A DNA stretch of 64,000 nucleotides, from contig OY855906.1 in assembly GCA_963693305.1 (NCBI GenBank), positions 19,673,161 through 19,737,160 of the forward strand, read 5' to 3'. The DNA comes from Meandrina meandrites. Lineage: Eukaryota > Cnidaria > Anthozoa > Scleractinia > Meandrinidae. A program made the translations under genes and the position numbers. Below, piece by piece: positions 33,991-44,791 of this stretch. The stretch's first letter is position 1; each line of letters starts with the position of its first letter. Below the pieces are notes generated by a model that saw only the letters and a list, made by a program, of their open reading frames with translations, was not told where the DNA came from and made no database searches.

Positions 33991-36110
33991 GACTAAAAGT
34001 AACCATCAACTCAGCTGTAGAGATAAACAAATATCCCCTTCCAGGACTTGTACGCTGCCCCCTCAGGATCCAAAGTTTTCAGCAAACTAGATTTGTTGCA
34101 TGCATATGCACAGCTTAGTGTTGATCAGGAATGATGTGATTACCTGACTATAAGTACACACAAAGGACTCTATTCTACACCAAATTACCCTATGGGTGCA
34201 AATCAGCACCTTTTCCAGGGGGTAGAAAAATGTGTTTGCAAGCAAGATCACATTCTTGTTGGTAGTGTCAGTTGGCAAGAAAATTTCAAAATCCTAGCTG
34301 AGGTCTTGGAGAGGCTGCATAAATATAACATACATTTGAAATTGCCAAAGTGTAAATTCTTGAAGACAGAAGTTGTCTACATAGGTCTGAAAATAGGTGC
34401 TGAAGGGTTGCATCCAGTTGATGAGAAGGTGGATACTGTCAAAAAAGCACAAGTACCACAGAATGCTAGTGAGCTAAGATCTTTTTTGGGTATGGTCCAA
34501 TACTACTACCCATTTCTACCAGATTTGGCAACTACACTAGCACCATTCATGAGCTCCTAAAAAAGGGTGTCCAGTGGGCATGGATGAAAGAGTGTCAGCA
34601 AGCATACAATGCTTATAAACAAAGTCTCACCAGTGACGCACTTTTGGTCCATTATGATGGAGACCGCGAGCTAAGACTTGGCTGTGATGCATCCAGTTAT
34701 GGACTCGGAGCCGTCATCAGCCATGTGATGGACGATGGTCAGGAGAGGCAAATAGCTTAGGTATGCGTCCCGGACACTGAGCTCAAGTGAAAAGAACTAT
34801 GCACAAATTGAGCACAAAGCATTCTCAGTTGTCTTTGGTGTAAATGAATTTCACCAATTCTTATATGGACGTAAATTTACATTGAAGATTACATTAAAGT
34901 ACATCAATTTGTGATGTCAGGTAGGCCAGCGACGTGTCCTGATGAGACCCTGAAACCATATCACAACAAAAGGAATGAGTTGTCTTGCAAACAGGATTGT
35001 GTTCTCTGGGGGTTCTAGGGTCGTTATTCCACCGATCTTTAGAACCAAAAGGTTGGGGCAGCTACACTGGGAACACCCTGGTAGATGTGGTATGAAAGCA
35101 ATTGCTCGTACATGTATGTGGTGACCCAAAATGGATCAGGAAATTGAGGAAGCAGTGAGAGCTTGCACAGTATGCCGAAATTTTAGAAATGCCCCACCCA
35201 GTGCACCCCTGATCCCATGGAAGTGGCCAACGAGACCATTTCAGAGGATTCATATTGACTTCTGCTAAAAGGGTAATGACTTCTTTCTTGTTGTAGTTCA
35301 TAGCCACTCTAAGTGGATCGAAGTGCAACATGACCTCAACAACTGCTGAATGGACTACCAATGAACTCCACTTGATTTTTGCCACTCATGGCCTAACTGA
35401 ATAAGTTGTATCTGACAATGGACCACATTTTACACCCACTGAATTTTCTGACTTTATGTGCAAAAATGGTAATAAGCATACCTTGGTCCCACCCTACCAC
35501 CCTCAATCCAATGGGGTGGTGAGAGGGATGCGTTGGTTAAACAAGTGCTTGAGGGTACAAAGGGTATGTCTATGAAACATAGACTTGCTAATTTTCTATT
35601 CAGATTCTGTACCACCCCTCATAGTACAACTGGTGTAACCCCTGCTGAGTTGATGGTGAAACGTCGCCTAAGAACTAGGTTAAGTGTGATTAAGCCTAAA
35701 CTAGCACAAGTTGTAGAGAATAAACAACAAAAACAGAAAATTTACAAGGATCTGAAGTGTAAGAAGGATATACCATTCGCAAGAAATGACAGGGTGAGTG
35801 TACGAAACACAAGGGCTAATTCTGAGACTGATAAGTGGATTTGGGCACTGTAATTAAAGTTTGTGGACCTAGAACAAATGTGTAGTTCAGACAGGGCACA
35901 AGACTAGGTATGTCCTCACTGATCATATTGTTAGGGCACATGATGATGTACCAGATTATATAAGTGAGCCAGAGGTCATGGTGCCAGAGTCAAGTGATCA
36001 GATGGTAACTGGTGAAAGTGCAAATCCTCTTGATAGTATTTCCGAGTCACATGTAAAGTCCAAGGAGCCTGTTGCGTCTCCGACAGTTGAGAGTAGTCTG
36101 CAAATGGTTT
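33991..36110 (+). pseudogene. Decayed gypsy-type retrotransposon pol
   Basis: In order across several frames: an RT segment (INSAVEINKYPLPG; LPKCKFLKTEVVYIGLKI; SELRSFLGMVQYY), an RNase H-like region (ELRLGCDASSYGLGAVIS at about 34670), and an integrase zinc region (about 35040-35200) leading into CTVCRNFRNAPPSAP and WPTRPFQRIHIDF. A C-terminal frame 35533-35853 follows (RFCTTPHSTTGVTPAELMVK, then a chromatin-distal basic tail). Many stops and frameshifts are present. The RT catalytic box is corrupted: the position expected to carry two Asp reads KQDHILV. No LTR pair was identified. Confidence 0.8.
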
Positions 36111-36299
36111 TATGAAGATCTCAGAGGTTTAGTCAGCCAGTTGTTAAACTTGACCTGTAATGGTAGATTATACCTTGGGTAGTGCATTCCTAAGATTTGG
36201 GGAAAGCAGTGAAATATATTCAGATTATTAATATGCTTATGTGTTAAGCTATTGCATCATCCTGTACCAAGATGCTAAGCAAATAAAGTGTTGTGTTTT

Positions 36300-36500
36300 T
36301 CAGCCATAAGCCGTGTGGTTTATTTATCGCTTATCTTTACTGACATGTTACTGTTTGAATTATTGGAGCTGTTTAAAGAGATTTCAGGATTTAAAATTAA
36401 CTGTACAAAAGCCGAGGGCATGTGGATCGGATCATCCAAAGAAAACAAAGCAAAACCTTTCAGAATTAAATGGCCAAATATACCGATAAGGGGTCTGGGA
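36300..36500 (+). pseudogene. L1-like RT fragment at the LINE 5' edge
   Basis: Reads ELFKEISGFKINCTKAEGMW, then IGSSKENKAKPFRIKWPNI, the segment just after the YADD box in L1-like RTs. It breaks off where the next LINE begins, so it is either an older fragment or part of a tandem LINE insertion. Confidence 0.65.
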
Positions 36501-36576
36501 TCGACGCTCGACGACGTAGCACGTTTTTCTTGAGCTCCCGTCGAAGACCAATTTTCTACCCTACTCAAATTGATAA

Positions 36577-37489
36577 ATGTCCAACACTAACCTACTAACG
36601 CCAACTATAAAGTGCAAAGTTCAAAATAGATCGTCATCTGGATGCTCAAGTGATTCTCCAGAAGAGAAAAGATTAAAAGAATTCAATGAGGATGAAGGCG
36701 ACAAAGGTGACAACGGCGTTGAAGTATTCCAGAAGTGGGAGGATATGGAAAAATTAGTGGAGAAAATTGAACGAATCTCCATGAAACTTGAAGTACTCGA
36801 CGAAATAGAAAGAAAAGTGAATAAGCTACACAGCATCGAGGAAAAGATGGAAAGATTTTCATCGAGACTTACTGAAATTGAAAAGACTGTGGCGTCATCA
36901 TCGTCATCATCATCATTGAAAGAAAAACAAGCGGAGCTACAGTGCTCGGTTGATGAAGTAAAAGACAGTCTAGATGCAGCACATGGAAGGTCTGATGCCC
37001 TGGAGTTAAAATTGTACAAGCTGGATTCGGCACTCAAAGAGGCAAAAGAAGACTTGGGAAAGAAAATTTTATACCTGGAAGCATACAGTAGGCGCGAAAA
37101 TCTAAAGTTCGCTGGCATTCCTGAGGGAAGGGATGAACAGGAAGACACAAAGGAAGTATATAGTTGAATTTTTATCAAAACAGCTTGAAATTGAGAGGGC
37201 TGGAGAGATAGAATTCCAACGAGTCCACAGAATGGGTAAAGAAGGAGGTCGCCCTCGCATGATCATTGCGCGATTTCTGAGCTACGTGGATCGAGAAAGA
37301 GTAATGAGAAATGCCTTCAAACTGAAGAACACTGACTTTACGATCTACAACGACATACCAAAGGAACTTATCGATTTGAGAAAGAAGCATATGACCACCT
37401 TTCGGGAAGCCGGAAAGGCAGGGAAGAATGCAGTGTTCAGCAAATTGGAACCAGATAAACTCTTTATTGATGGAAAACTTGTGGCCTAG
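36577..37489 (+). pseudogene. LINE ORF1, frameshifted
   Basis: Frame one (36577-37167) holds an acidic Ser-rich start, a long coiled coil (about residues 50-170, with a Ser tract ASSSSSSSSLKEKQAE) and AYSRRENLKFAGIPEGRDEQ. Frame two takes over near 37160 and gives FQRVHRMGKEGGRPRMIIAR and YNDIPKELIDLRKKH. This is the L1-type ORF1 layout: trimerising coiled coil, RRM-like domain, C-terminal domain. One frameshift separates the two frames. Confidence 0.85.
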
Positions 37490-37886
37490 GTATGACTTAA
37501 ATATAAGTAGGAGTGTTTAAAAATTTATTTCAATTGGATCTCTATTAAAAGTAGTTCGATTAGGAAGCCCGAGGACAAGCAAGAAAACCGATTTAGTCAT
37601 CAATATCTTGACATTCGGTAGAGTCCATATCGCATGGCCGTATTCAGGAAATATTCTAGCGGTCTCTTTAAATTATTATGTGTGTGCATGTTAATGTTTT
37701 CTAGTACAGTTCTAAAGTGCAATGTTGAAAATGTTAGCTTATTATTATGTGCATCTGCAAAATATTTTCTATTGTTCGGTTTCATTACTTTGAATTTTTC
37801 ATGGCATTTAATTACGTGTGCTACTACAGGAGACAATAGGTTCGACCAAACTATAGAGATTCGAAGAAGGAAGTGTTAATTTCAAA

Positions 37887-38480
37887 ATGCTCTCTTTAAA
37901 TGTCCGAGGTATTCGCTCTCTAGAGAAAAGAAAAGCATTGTTTATTTGGCTTCAAAAGCAAAATGCGGACATTATTTTCCTTCAAGAGATGTACAGCACG
38001 AAACATATTGAAAACGCATGGAAATATCAATGGAAAGGACCCATCTTTTTTGGACACAGCTCCAATCGTAGTTGTGGGGTGTTAATACTTGTGAGAGAAA
38101 GTTTAGAATTTGATTTGAAAAGCAAACTTACTGATGAATATGGACGTTATATTTTGTTGAATGCCACTGTGCAAGCTGTAATTATATCATGGGTAATATT
38201 TACGCGCCAAACAAGGCTCGTGAACAGTGTTCTTTTTTCAAAAAATTACAGGAAAAATTTGACAGTTTTTTTATTTATAATGAAAATCACAAAATAATAA
38301 TTGGAGGAGATTTTAATGTTGTCAATGATCCAGACCTTGACTGCTGCGGAGGAATGCCTAAAGAGAAAGAATCAACTAAAATTCTTCATAGTATTTGTTC
38401 AAATTACGATTTAATTGACATTTGGAGAACACAAAACCCAGATTGCAAGCTCTTTACCTGGAAGCAAAAAAAGCCACTTA
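37887..38480 (+). pseudogene. LINE endonuclease, N-terminal part
   Basis: APE-type endonuclease: SLNVRGIRSLEKRKALFIWL, IIFLQEMYST (catalytic Glu), GNIYAPNKAREQ, then IIIGGDFNVVND (Asp and Asn). A frameshift lies between the two frames, near 38200. The domain is cut at codon 38480 by the BEL element and resumes at 44792 with RRLDFWLISD and the catalytic His motif IRTDHSAI. It would nick the target site for reverse transcription. Confidence 0.85.
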
Positions 38481-38649
38481 TGTCATGGAGAAATCACTCC
38501 ACGAAAAGTAACATTTGTACAGTCCCGCGTGTATTACGTCACTCGGGATTCCCGCGAACACGTGAAAGAAAAGATAGGATTAGAGCCGCAATGTTGGCAT
38601 GATGTTGTGTTACGAAGGAAAGCTAAAATAAAACTCGCCCAACGCGACA
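38481..38649 (+). repeat. BEL left LTR
   Basis: 169 bp, TG...CA ends. Differs from the right LTR at two sites (GAGCCGCAATG here, GAACCGCCATG there). It contains AATAAAA-type sequence near its end, which could serve as polyadenylation signal. Confidence 0.95.
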
Positions 38650-38660
38650 TGGTAGCAGAG
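38650..38660 (+). promoter_or_regulatory. Primer-binding site, initiator Met tRNA type
   Basis: TGGTAGCAGAG starts right after the LTR and is complementary to the 3' end of metazoan initiator methionine tRNA over 11 bases. This would prime minus-strand DNA synthesis. Confidence 0.7.
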
Positions 38661-38853
38661 CGAGAGGATTGAAGAAGAAAACAAAAACAAAAGAAACAAA
38701 GAAAGCCGTATCTATCGCTTGAAGCCGTTCACATCATCCTCAGCCGAATAATTCTTTCCTCAAAGCCGTACGTTTTAGTGTTGTCAACAACATCAGCCTC
38801 GAATCAGCCGAGTTGACGAATTACCTTGAAACCTAGCCGAAACATTCAGAGAC

Positions 38854-40788
38854 ATGACAGACTTGGGCTCCATTAAGAGACTTATCGGAGCAAGAAAAAG
38901 ACATGTCGTTCTTAATATTGACACAGCAAAGGAAATCAAACATCGGCCCATTGATGGCGATCTTGAAAAAATCCTGGATGAAACTCGTGACAAACGCGAT
39001 CAGTTGCAGCAGCATTTACGTGTGTATGAAAGCCTCCGAACGCAACTCGAAGACACTGCCAAAGCCGTAGGAAAACGAGAGTATGAAAAAGTTATGGAGG
39101 ATTATGAAGACTACACCGATGTTGCCTTCGAAGCTGAACAACTTGTTGTGGGACTTTCCTCGAAATTGGACATGATAAAAGACAGAATGGAATTTAAACT
39201 AAGACGAGGAAGTGTGAAAGTAAACATTGAACTGGAGGAGAAGATGCTGCAAATAGAGCAACAAAAAGCCGATATTGAACACCGGAAGTTACAAATTAAA
39301 GCAGAGAGGCTTAACTTGGAGAAAGAAAAACTGAAGAAGAAAATTGAGACGGAAACAGCAAAACCAGGTACGAAACCTAACACTGTTAAATTACCAAAGC
39401 TTGATTTCAGTAAATTTGGCGGGAACTTATTGAAATGGCAGGAATTTTGGGACTCCTTTGACTCAGCAATACACTCCAATGAATTTCTCAGCCAAGTAGA
39501 GAAAATGAATTACCTCAGATCTAAATTAGAGGGAGAAGCTGCAGAAGTAATCTCGGGGTTAACCTTGACGAATGCTAACTATCAGGAAGCAATCAGACTA
39601 TTGCAAAAACGTTTTGGACAAAATGAGATTATCATCAATGCTCATTACACTAGTCTCATGGATTTACCTGCTTCCACATGCCATACATCAGCCTTACACA
39701 CAAGCTATGACACAATAGAGAAACACCTAAGATCACTACAAGCCCTGGGGGAGGATGTAAACACAAAAATGCTGGTATCCCTGATTATGTCAAAGCTACC
39801 CAAAGATGTTATTACTCACCTGACTGATCACAAAGTGGATGATCAAGAATGGTCAGTACAGCTACTGAGAGATAAGTTGCATAGATACATCACTAATCGT
39901 GAAAATGCTGAGAGACAGTGTGGGACTCCCAAAGATGAAAGTAAACACCCTATTGTAAACATGTGGCCCACCTCTCAGAACAGTGAACACAAAACTACTA
40001 CCGAAGCATTGTTCTCTGTTCCCAAACCTCCCAAAGATCTGAAAGTCAGAAGAAGAGATGTCTGTATCTATTGCAATGGAAAACACTGGAGTGACGAATG
40101 TAGAAAGTACCCCACTGTGACAGCCAGGAAAGAAAAGATAAAAGGAGACTGTTTCATATGCCTGAAACCAGGCCATAATCAGAAAGATTGCAAGTCAAAC
40201 AAGGTGTGTGCTCATTGTCAGCAGAAAAATCGTCACCACAGAAGTCTTTGCATTAACAAATTTCCAGAGAAACCGGCAGAAACTGTAAACACAGTGACTG
40301 AACCGATATCCACCACCATCACAGCAGAGAATACCCTGCTAGCTTCTGATGAGCATGTATTAATGCAAACGGCCACCGCTGAAGTAGAAGATCTACAAAA
40401 AGCAAGAAAAGAGACTGTCCGTTTACTTCTGGATACAGGTAGCCAAAGAACCTACATTACTGAACAGCTGGCAGAAAGACTTCAGTTACCAATGAGAGGA
40501 TCTGAGACCCTAACAGTCTACACATTCAGCTCATCCAAACCCAGACAGCTGCAGACTCCTGTTACTGAACTCAGGTTGTTAACCAAAGATGGATCATCCC
40601 TGCACTTGAGAGTCAATGTTGTACCCAAAATAACTGGTACCCTGCAAAGAGCAAGCTTTGATACAAAGAACATTGAACACCATCTTAAGGACATTACACT
40701 TGCTGATTCAATCCCAACTTCCAAAGAAGCCGCCAGCATAGAGCTACTGCTTGGAAATGACTATTATTGTGACATTTTTTTCTGGTGA
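38854..40788 (+). pseudogene. BEL gag and aspartic protease
   Basis: 644 codons. Coiled coil at about residues 40-170, BEL gag core at 175-340 (LPKLDFSKFGGNLLKWQEFW, LRSKLEGEAAEVISGL), a Cys/His region at 404-470 with CIYCNGKHWSDEC and the knuckle CFICLKPGHNQKDC, then the retropepsin-type active site LLLDTGSQRTYI near 525. The frame is lost in a T run at about 40775, and pol continues in another frame. Upstream leader is about 200 bp. Confidence 0.9.
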
Positions 40789-41542
40789 CATATCAATGAA
40801 AGAAGTTATTCCAGGATTGAATCTCATGGCATCCAAGTTGGGTTGGATTCTGACAGGCAGAGTGAAGTCTCAAGAAGCTCAATCTGCTCCTTCTGTGTCA
40901 ATGCTCACATACACATCCAGTCCAATCAGAGCACATCTTACTGCACAGGAACTACCTATTGAACATACAACAACATTGGAAGAATTTTGGAAACTTGAAA
41001 CACTCGGAATCAGTGAACCTATGTGTGCAAATGATGATGATAAAGCCCTGCAGAAATTTAATGACACTGTCAGATTTGAAGATGGGCGTTACCAAGTAAC
41101 CTGGCCCTGGAAAGAGGAATCTCCCTCATTGCCAACCAATTATGACCTGGCAATGGGAAGATTGAGATCCCTTGTCAATAGACTCATGAGAAACCCAGAA
41201 CACCTGACAAAGTATGATGCAGTCATTCAGGACCAATTACAAAAGGGCATCATTGAAGTTGTACCTGATGAAGATTCTGCAAACACATTGAAGCATTACA
41301 TCCCACATCATGAGATAGTGACACCCGAGAAGACCACCACAAAGATACGCATTGTCTTTGATGCCTCCGCCAAAACCAGAAAGGGAAGTCAAAGCCTGAA
41401 TGAAAGCCTACACCGCGGCCCAATAATACTGGAAGATTTGTGCGGACTACTGATGAGGTTTAGACTTAACAAAGTCGCCCTGGTTGCTGATGTCGAAAAA
41501 GCTTTCATCAAGTGGGACTTCAACCGGATGACAGAGATGTAA
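40789..41542 (+). pseudogene. BEL pol, protease-RT linker and start of RT
   Basis: Frame 40751-41542. Contains NLMASKLGWILTGRV, typical of the end of BEL protease, a long linker, then RT motifs IRIVFDASAKTRKGSQSLNE and VALVADVEKAF with the first catalytic Asp. A one-base frame change near 41505 moves RT into the next frame. Confidence 0.85.
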
Positions 41543-44001
41543 CAAGATTTGTTTGGTTAAAAGATGCCACAAAGCCTACCCTGGAAAACAATGTCCAGGT
41601 ACTGAGATTTACCAGAGTCCCATTTGGAATGATATCTAGCCCATTCCTGCTGGCTGCAACAGTCAAGTATCATTTGAACAGAGCAGATACCCCAGTAGCC
41701 AAAAAGATTTCAGACAATATGTACGTGGACAACATGATCACAGGAGTTGCCACATCAGAAGAAGCAGACGAATTCTACAAAGAAGCAAAGTGCCTTTTCC
41801 AGTCCTCATCAATGAATCTCCGAGAGTGGGCATCAAACTCTCAAGACTTCCTCCAGAGCGTCCCAGAAAGTGATCGAACAAGTGGAGACACTATGAAAGT
41901 TCTTGGAACTACCTGGAACATGAACAGTGACACAATTATTATCAATGGATCTCACACTTCATCCTTTCAAGTCACTTCCAAAAGAGAAGCATTGCAGTCT
42001 ATCAGCAGAATTTATGATCCATTAGGTTTCTTCTCGCCAGCCACACTCAATGGAAAACTGTTCATTCAAGAACTGTGGAAACAAGAGTTAGATTGGGATG
42101 AAACACTCACTGAATCACAACAGCAAGAGTGGTACAAGCTGCATGAAGACCTTAGCCCACTGTCCTCCCTGTCCATACCTAGATACATAGGAGGAGATGA
42201 ATACAAACTGTTTTGTTTCACTGATGCTTCAGCCAAGGCATACTCAGCAGCTGTATACCTGTACTCCGCAGTAGACAAAACCGCCAATGTTAACCTGGTA
42301 TTCTCCAAAGCACGTGTTGCCCCAACAAAGCAACTTAGCATTCCAAGATTGGAACTATTAGCGGTTCTTATTGGAACTAGATGCCTAAACTATGTGACTG
42401 AACAACTCCAGTTACCAGTAACTGATCGGACACTGTGGACAGACTCGCAGTGTGTTCTTCACTGGATGAAAAGCCGCAAACCCCTACCCATATTTGTCCA
42501 AAACAGGCTGAAAGAGATAACCTCTCACAAAGATATCAAGTTCAGATATGTCACCACAACTCAGAATCCAGCTGACTTAGCCACCAGAGGTGTTTCCACA
42601 GAGGAACTCGTTAACAATCAATTGTGGTGGCATGGACCATCTTGGCTCGGTGATCAAGAGACCAAGTGGCCTTCATGGGACTTTCAGCAAATTGACGAAA
42701 ACACATTGGAAAAGATGGCCAAACAGCCTGCTGGTCCACAGATTATGTACGAGACCTCAGCCCTGATTGAAATGGATCGCAAGAAAGACCACTCTGACAA
42801 GCCAGTTGCCCCGTTTGAGCTGAATGACAACAATTATTCTTCCCTAACAAGACTTCTCAGAGTGACGGCATGGGCCTTACGATTCATTCAAAAACTTCAA
42901 AAGAAGAGTACCGAGAAAGAAGAACTTAAAGCTGAAGAAATAAACCAAGCGGAAACCATATGGGAAAGACACGTCCAGAACAGCAGTTTTGCATCAGAGA
43001 TTACAGCAATCAAGAATAATACAAGAAACAATCTGAAGAGTCAACTAGGACTGAGGATAGATGAGAATGGAATCCTTCGCTGTCATGGCAGGTTGATCAG
43101 AGAAAACCTCCCAGAAAGTACCTTCTACCCCAAGCTTCTACCGAAGAACCACGCCTTTACAAGTTTAGTCATCAACAGCTTCCATGAAAAGTTGATGCAT
43201 GCTGGAGTATCCCATACGTTGTCAGTTATCAGAAGAGAATTCTGGATACCACAAGGAAGAGCAACAGTGAGAAAGGTTCTCCTGAACTGTCGAAGATGTA
43301 GAAGACATCAAGGAGGACCATACAGAATGCCCCAGATGGCTCCGTACCCAGCCTCAAGAATAGAAGAGTCATCACCCTTTACATATACAGGCCTTGACTA
43401 TCTAGGACCCTTGTATGTGAAAGTGAATAACGAATCAGCAACACAGAAGGTGTGGGTCTGCCTATTTACCTGCTTAGCAGTAAGAGCTGTTCATTTAGAA
43501 ATCATTAATGACATGTCTGCAGGACAATTCCTCTTGTGCCTTAGAAGATTTATCGCCAGGCGTGGCAAGCCGAAAGAGATTATATCAGACAATGCCTCAC
43601 AATTCAAGCTAGCCAAGTCCACTGTTGATGAAGCATGGAAGTTTGCCACCACTAGCTCTGACATGCAAAGCTATCTGGCAAATGAGGGAATCAAATGGAC
43701 CTTCATCATTGAACTGGCCCCCTGGATGGGTGGCTTCTATGAACGCCTTGTGGGACTTGTGAAGCAGGCTCTTCGAAAGAGTATTGGAAAGATCTGTTTG
43801 AACAATGTCCAATTGGAAACCATTCTTACAGAAGTCGAAGCAGTTGTAAATTCACGACCATTAGTATACGTGGGAGCTGATCTGAACTCTGGATTCGCAC
43901 TTACCCCTGGTGACTTTCTTAGTCTAAATCCAAAAACTGGTGTACCATGCCTAGCAACAGAAGATGAACAGCCGCAAGATCCAGACTTGTTGAAAGACTA
44001 A
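41512..44001 (+). pseudogene. BEL pol: RT, RNase H, integrase
   Basis: 829 codons. The RT catalytic box is YVDNMITG (about residue 69), with Asn at the second Asp position. RNase H-type segment at about 230-360 (LFCFTDASAKAYSAAVY, LWTDSQCVLHW). Integrase zinc region near 555-600 (HEKLMHAG, CRRCRR) and core with GLDYLGPL (Asp), IISDNASQF (Asp) and GGFYERLVGLVKQA (Glu). It ends at a frame change near 43990. Confidence 0.9.
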
Positions 44002-44492
44002 GTTCTGCACAGAAACTTCTGGAAACATGGAAGAAAGGCCAGAAACATCTTAACACGTTTTGGAAACTGTGGTTTGATGAATATGTGCTGAGTCTACGGG
44101 AAAGGATGCAGAAACACTTGAAAGCCCCTAGAGTTCAATCCAAAGCTCCACCCACAAAGGGAGACGTCGTGCTTCTGAAAGAGAGTTCACCAAGAGGAAC
44201 CTGGAAGTTAGGAATGATCGAAGAGCTCATTACAAGCAAAGATAATGAAGTACGAGCAGCTACAGTCCGAACAGCATCAGGAAAGTTGCTGAACAGACCA
44301 TTGAACTTTCTGTACCCTTTAGAATGCTCAGAAGTGAGTGAAAAACCAACTGAATCGGACGAAGCTGTTGGTAACGAAAAACAGGATGACACAAGCAAGC
44401 AGAAGAGTAGGAATGAACCTGCTGAGAAACGCCCTTTTCGCAGAGCTGCGATCGAAGCAAGAGAAAAACTAAACGAACCATTGAACACCTAG
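44002..44492 (+). pseudogene. BEL pol C-terminal domain
   Basis: The pol frame resumes in another phase and is open from 44085 to 44492: LRERMQKHLKAPRVQSKA, GDVVLLKESSPRGTWKLGMI, and LNRPLNFLYPLE. This small basic beta domain follows integrase in BEL elements. The acidic/basic tail ends before the right LTR. Confidence 0.85.
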
Positions 44493-44617
44493 ATGCATGT
44501 TTAAGTCCGTGTAATTATTTTTTGTTGAGTTTTCTCCGCTTTTTCATTAAGATATGCTTCAGAAAGACATTGTCAGTTTTCGTTTGACCTGACATGCAAC
44601 AAAACTTGCCTCGGGAG

Positions 44618-44786
44618 TGTCATGGAGAAATCACTCCACGAAAAGTAACATTTGTACAGTCCCGCGTGTATTACGTCACTCGGGATTCCCGCGAACACGT
44701 GAAAGAAAAGATAGGATTAGAACCGCCATGTTGGCATGATGTTGTGTTACGAAGGAAAGCTAAAATAAAACTCGCCCAACGCGACA
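44618..44786 (+). repeat. BEL right LTR
   Basis: Copy of 38481-38649 with two substitutions, followed by ACTTA and the resumed LINE reading frame. Confidence 0.95.
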
Positions 44787-44791
44787 ACTTA

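Larger units (their letters stand above)
38481..44786 (+). mobile_element. Nearly intact BEL/Pao LTR retrotransposon
   Basis: Two 169-bp LTRs (38481-38649 and 44618-44786), starting TGTCATGGAG and ending ACGCGACA, differ at two positions. The target duplication ACTTA is at 38476-38480 and 44787-44791. A primer-binding site follows the left LTR. The coding region is gag, protease, RT, RNase H and integrase in the BEL order, with three frameshifts. This is the best-preserved element in the window after the Tc1/mariner-like one. Confidence 0.95.

Noticed and set aside
33930..34118. 62-codon frame as a separate gene
   Set aside because: It is part of the decayed gypsy RT in one of several frames.
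44260..44481. Minus-strand frames opposite the BEL C-terminal domain
   Set aside because: Shadow of the BEL coding strand.
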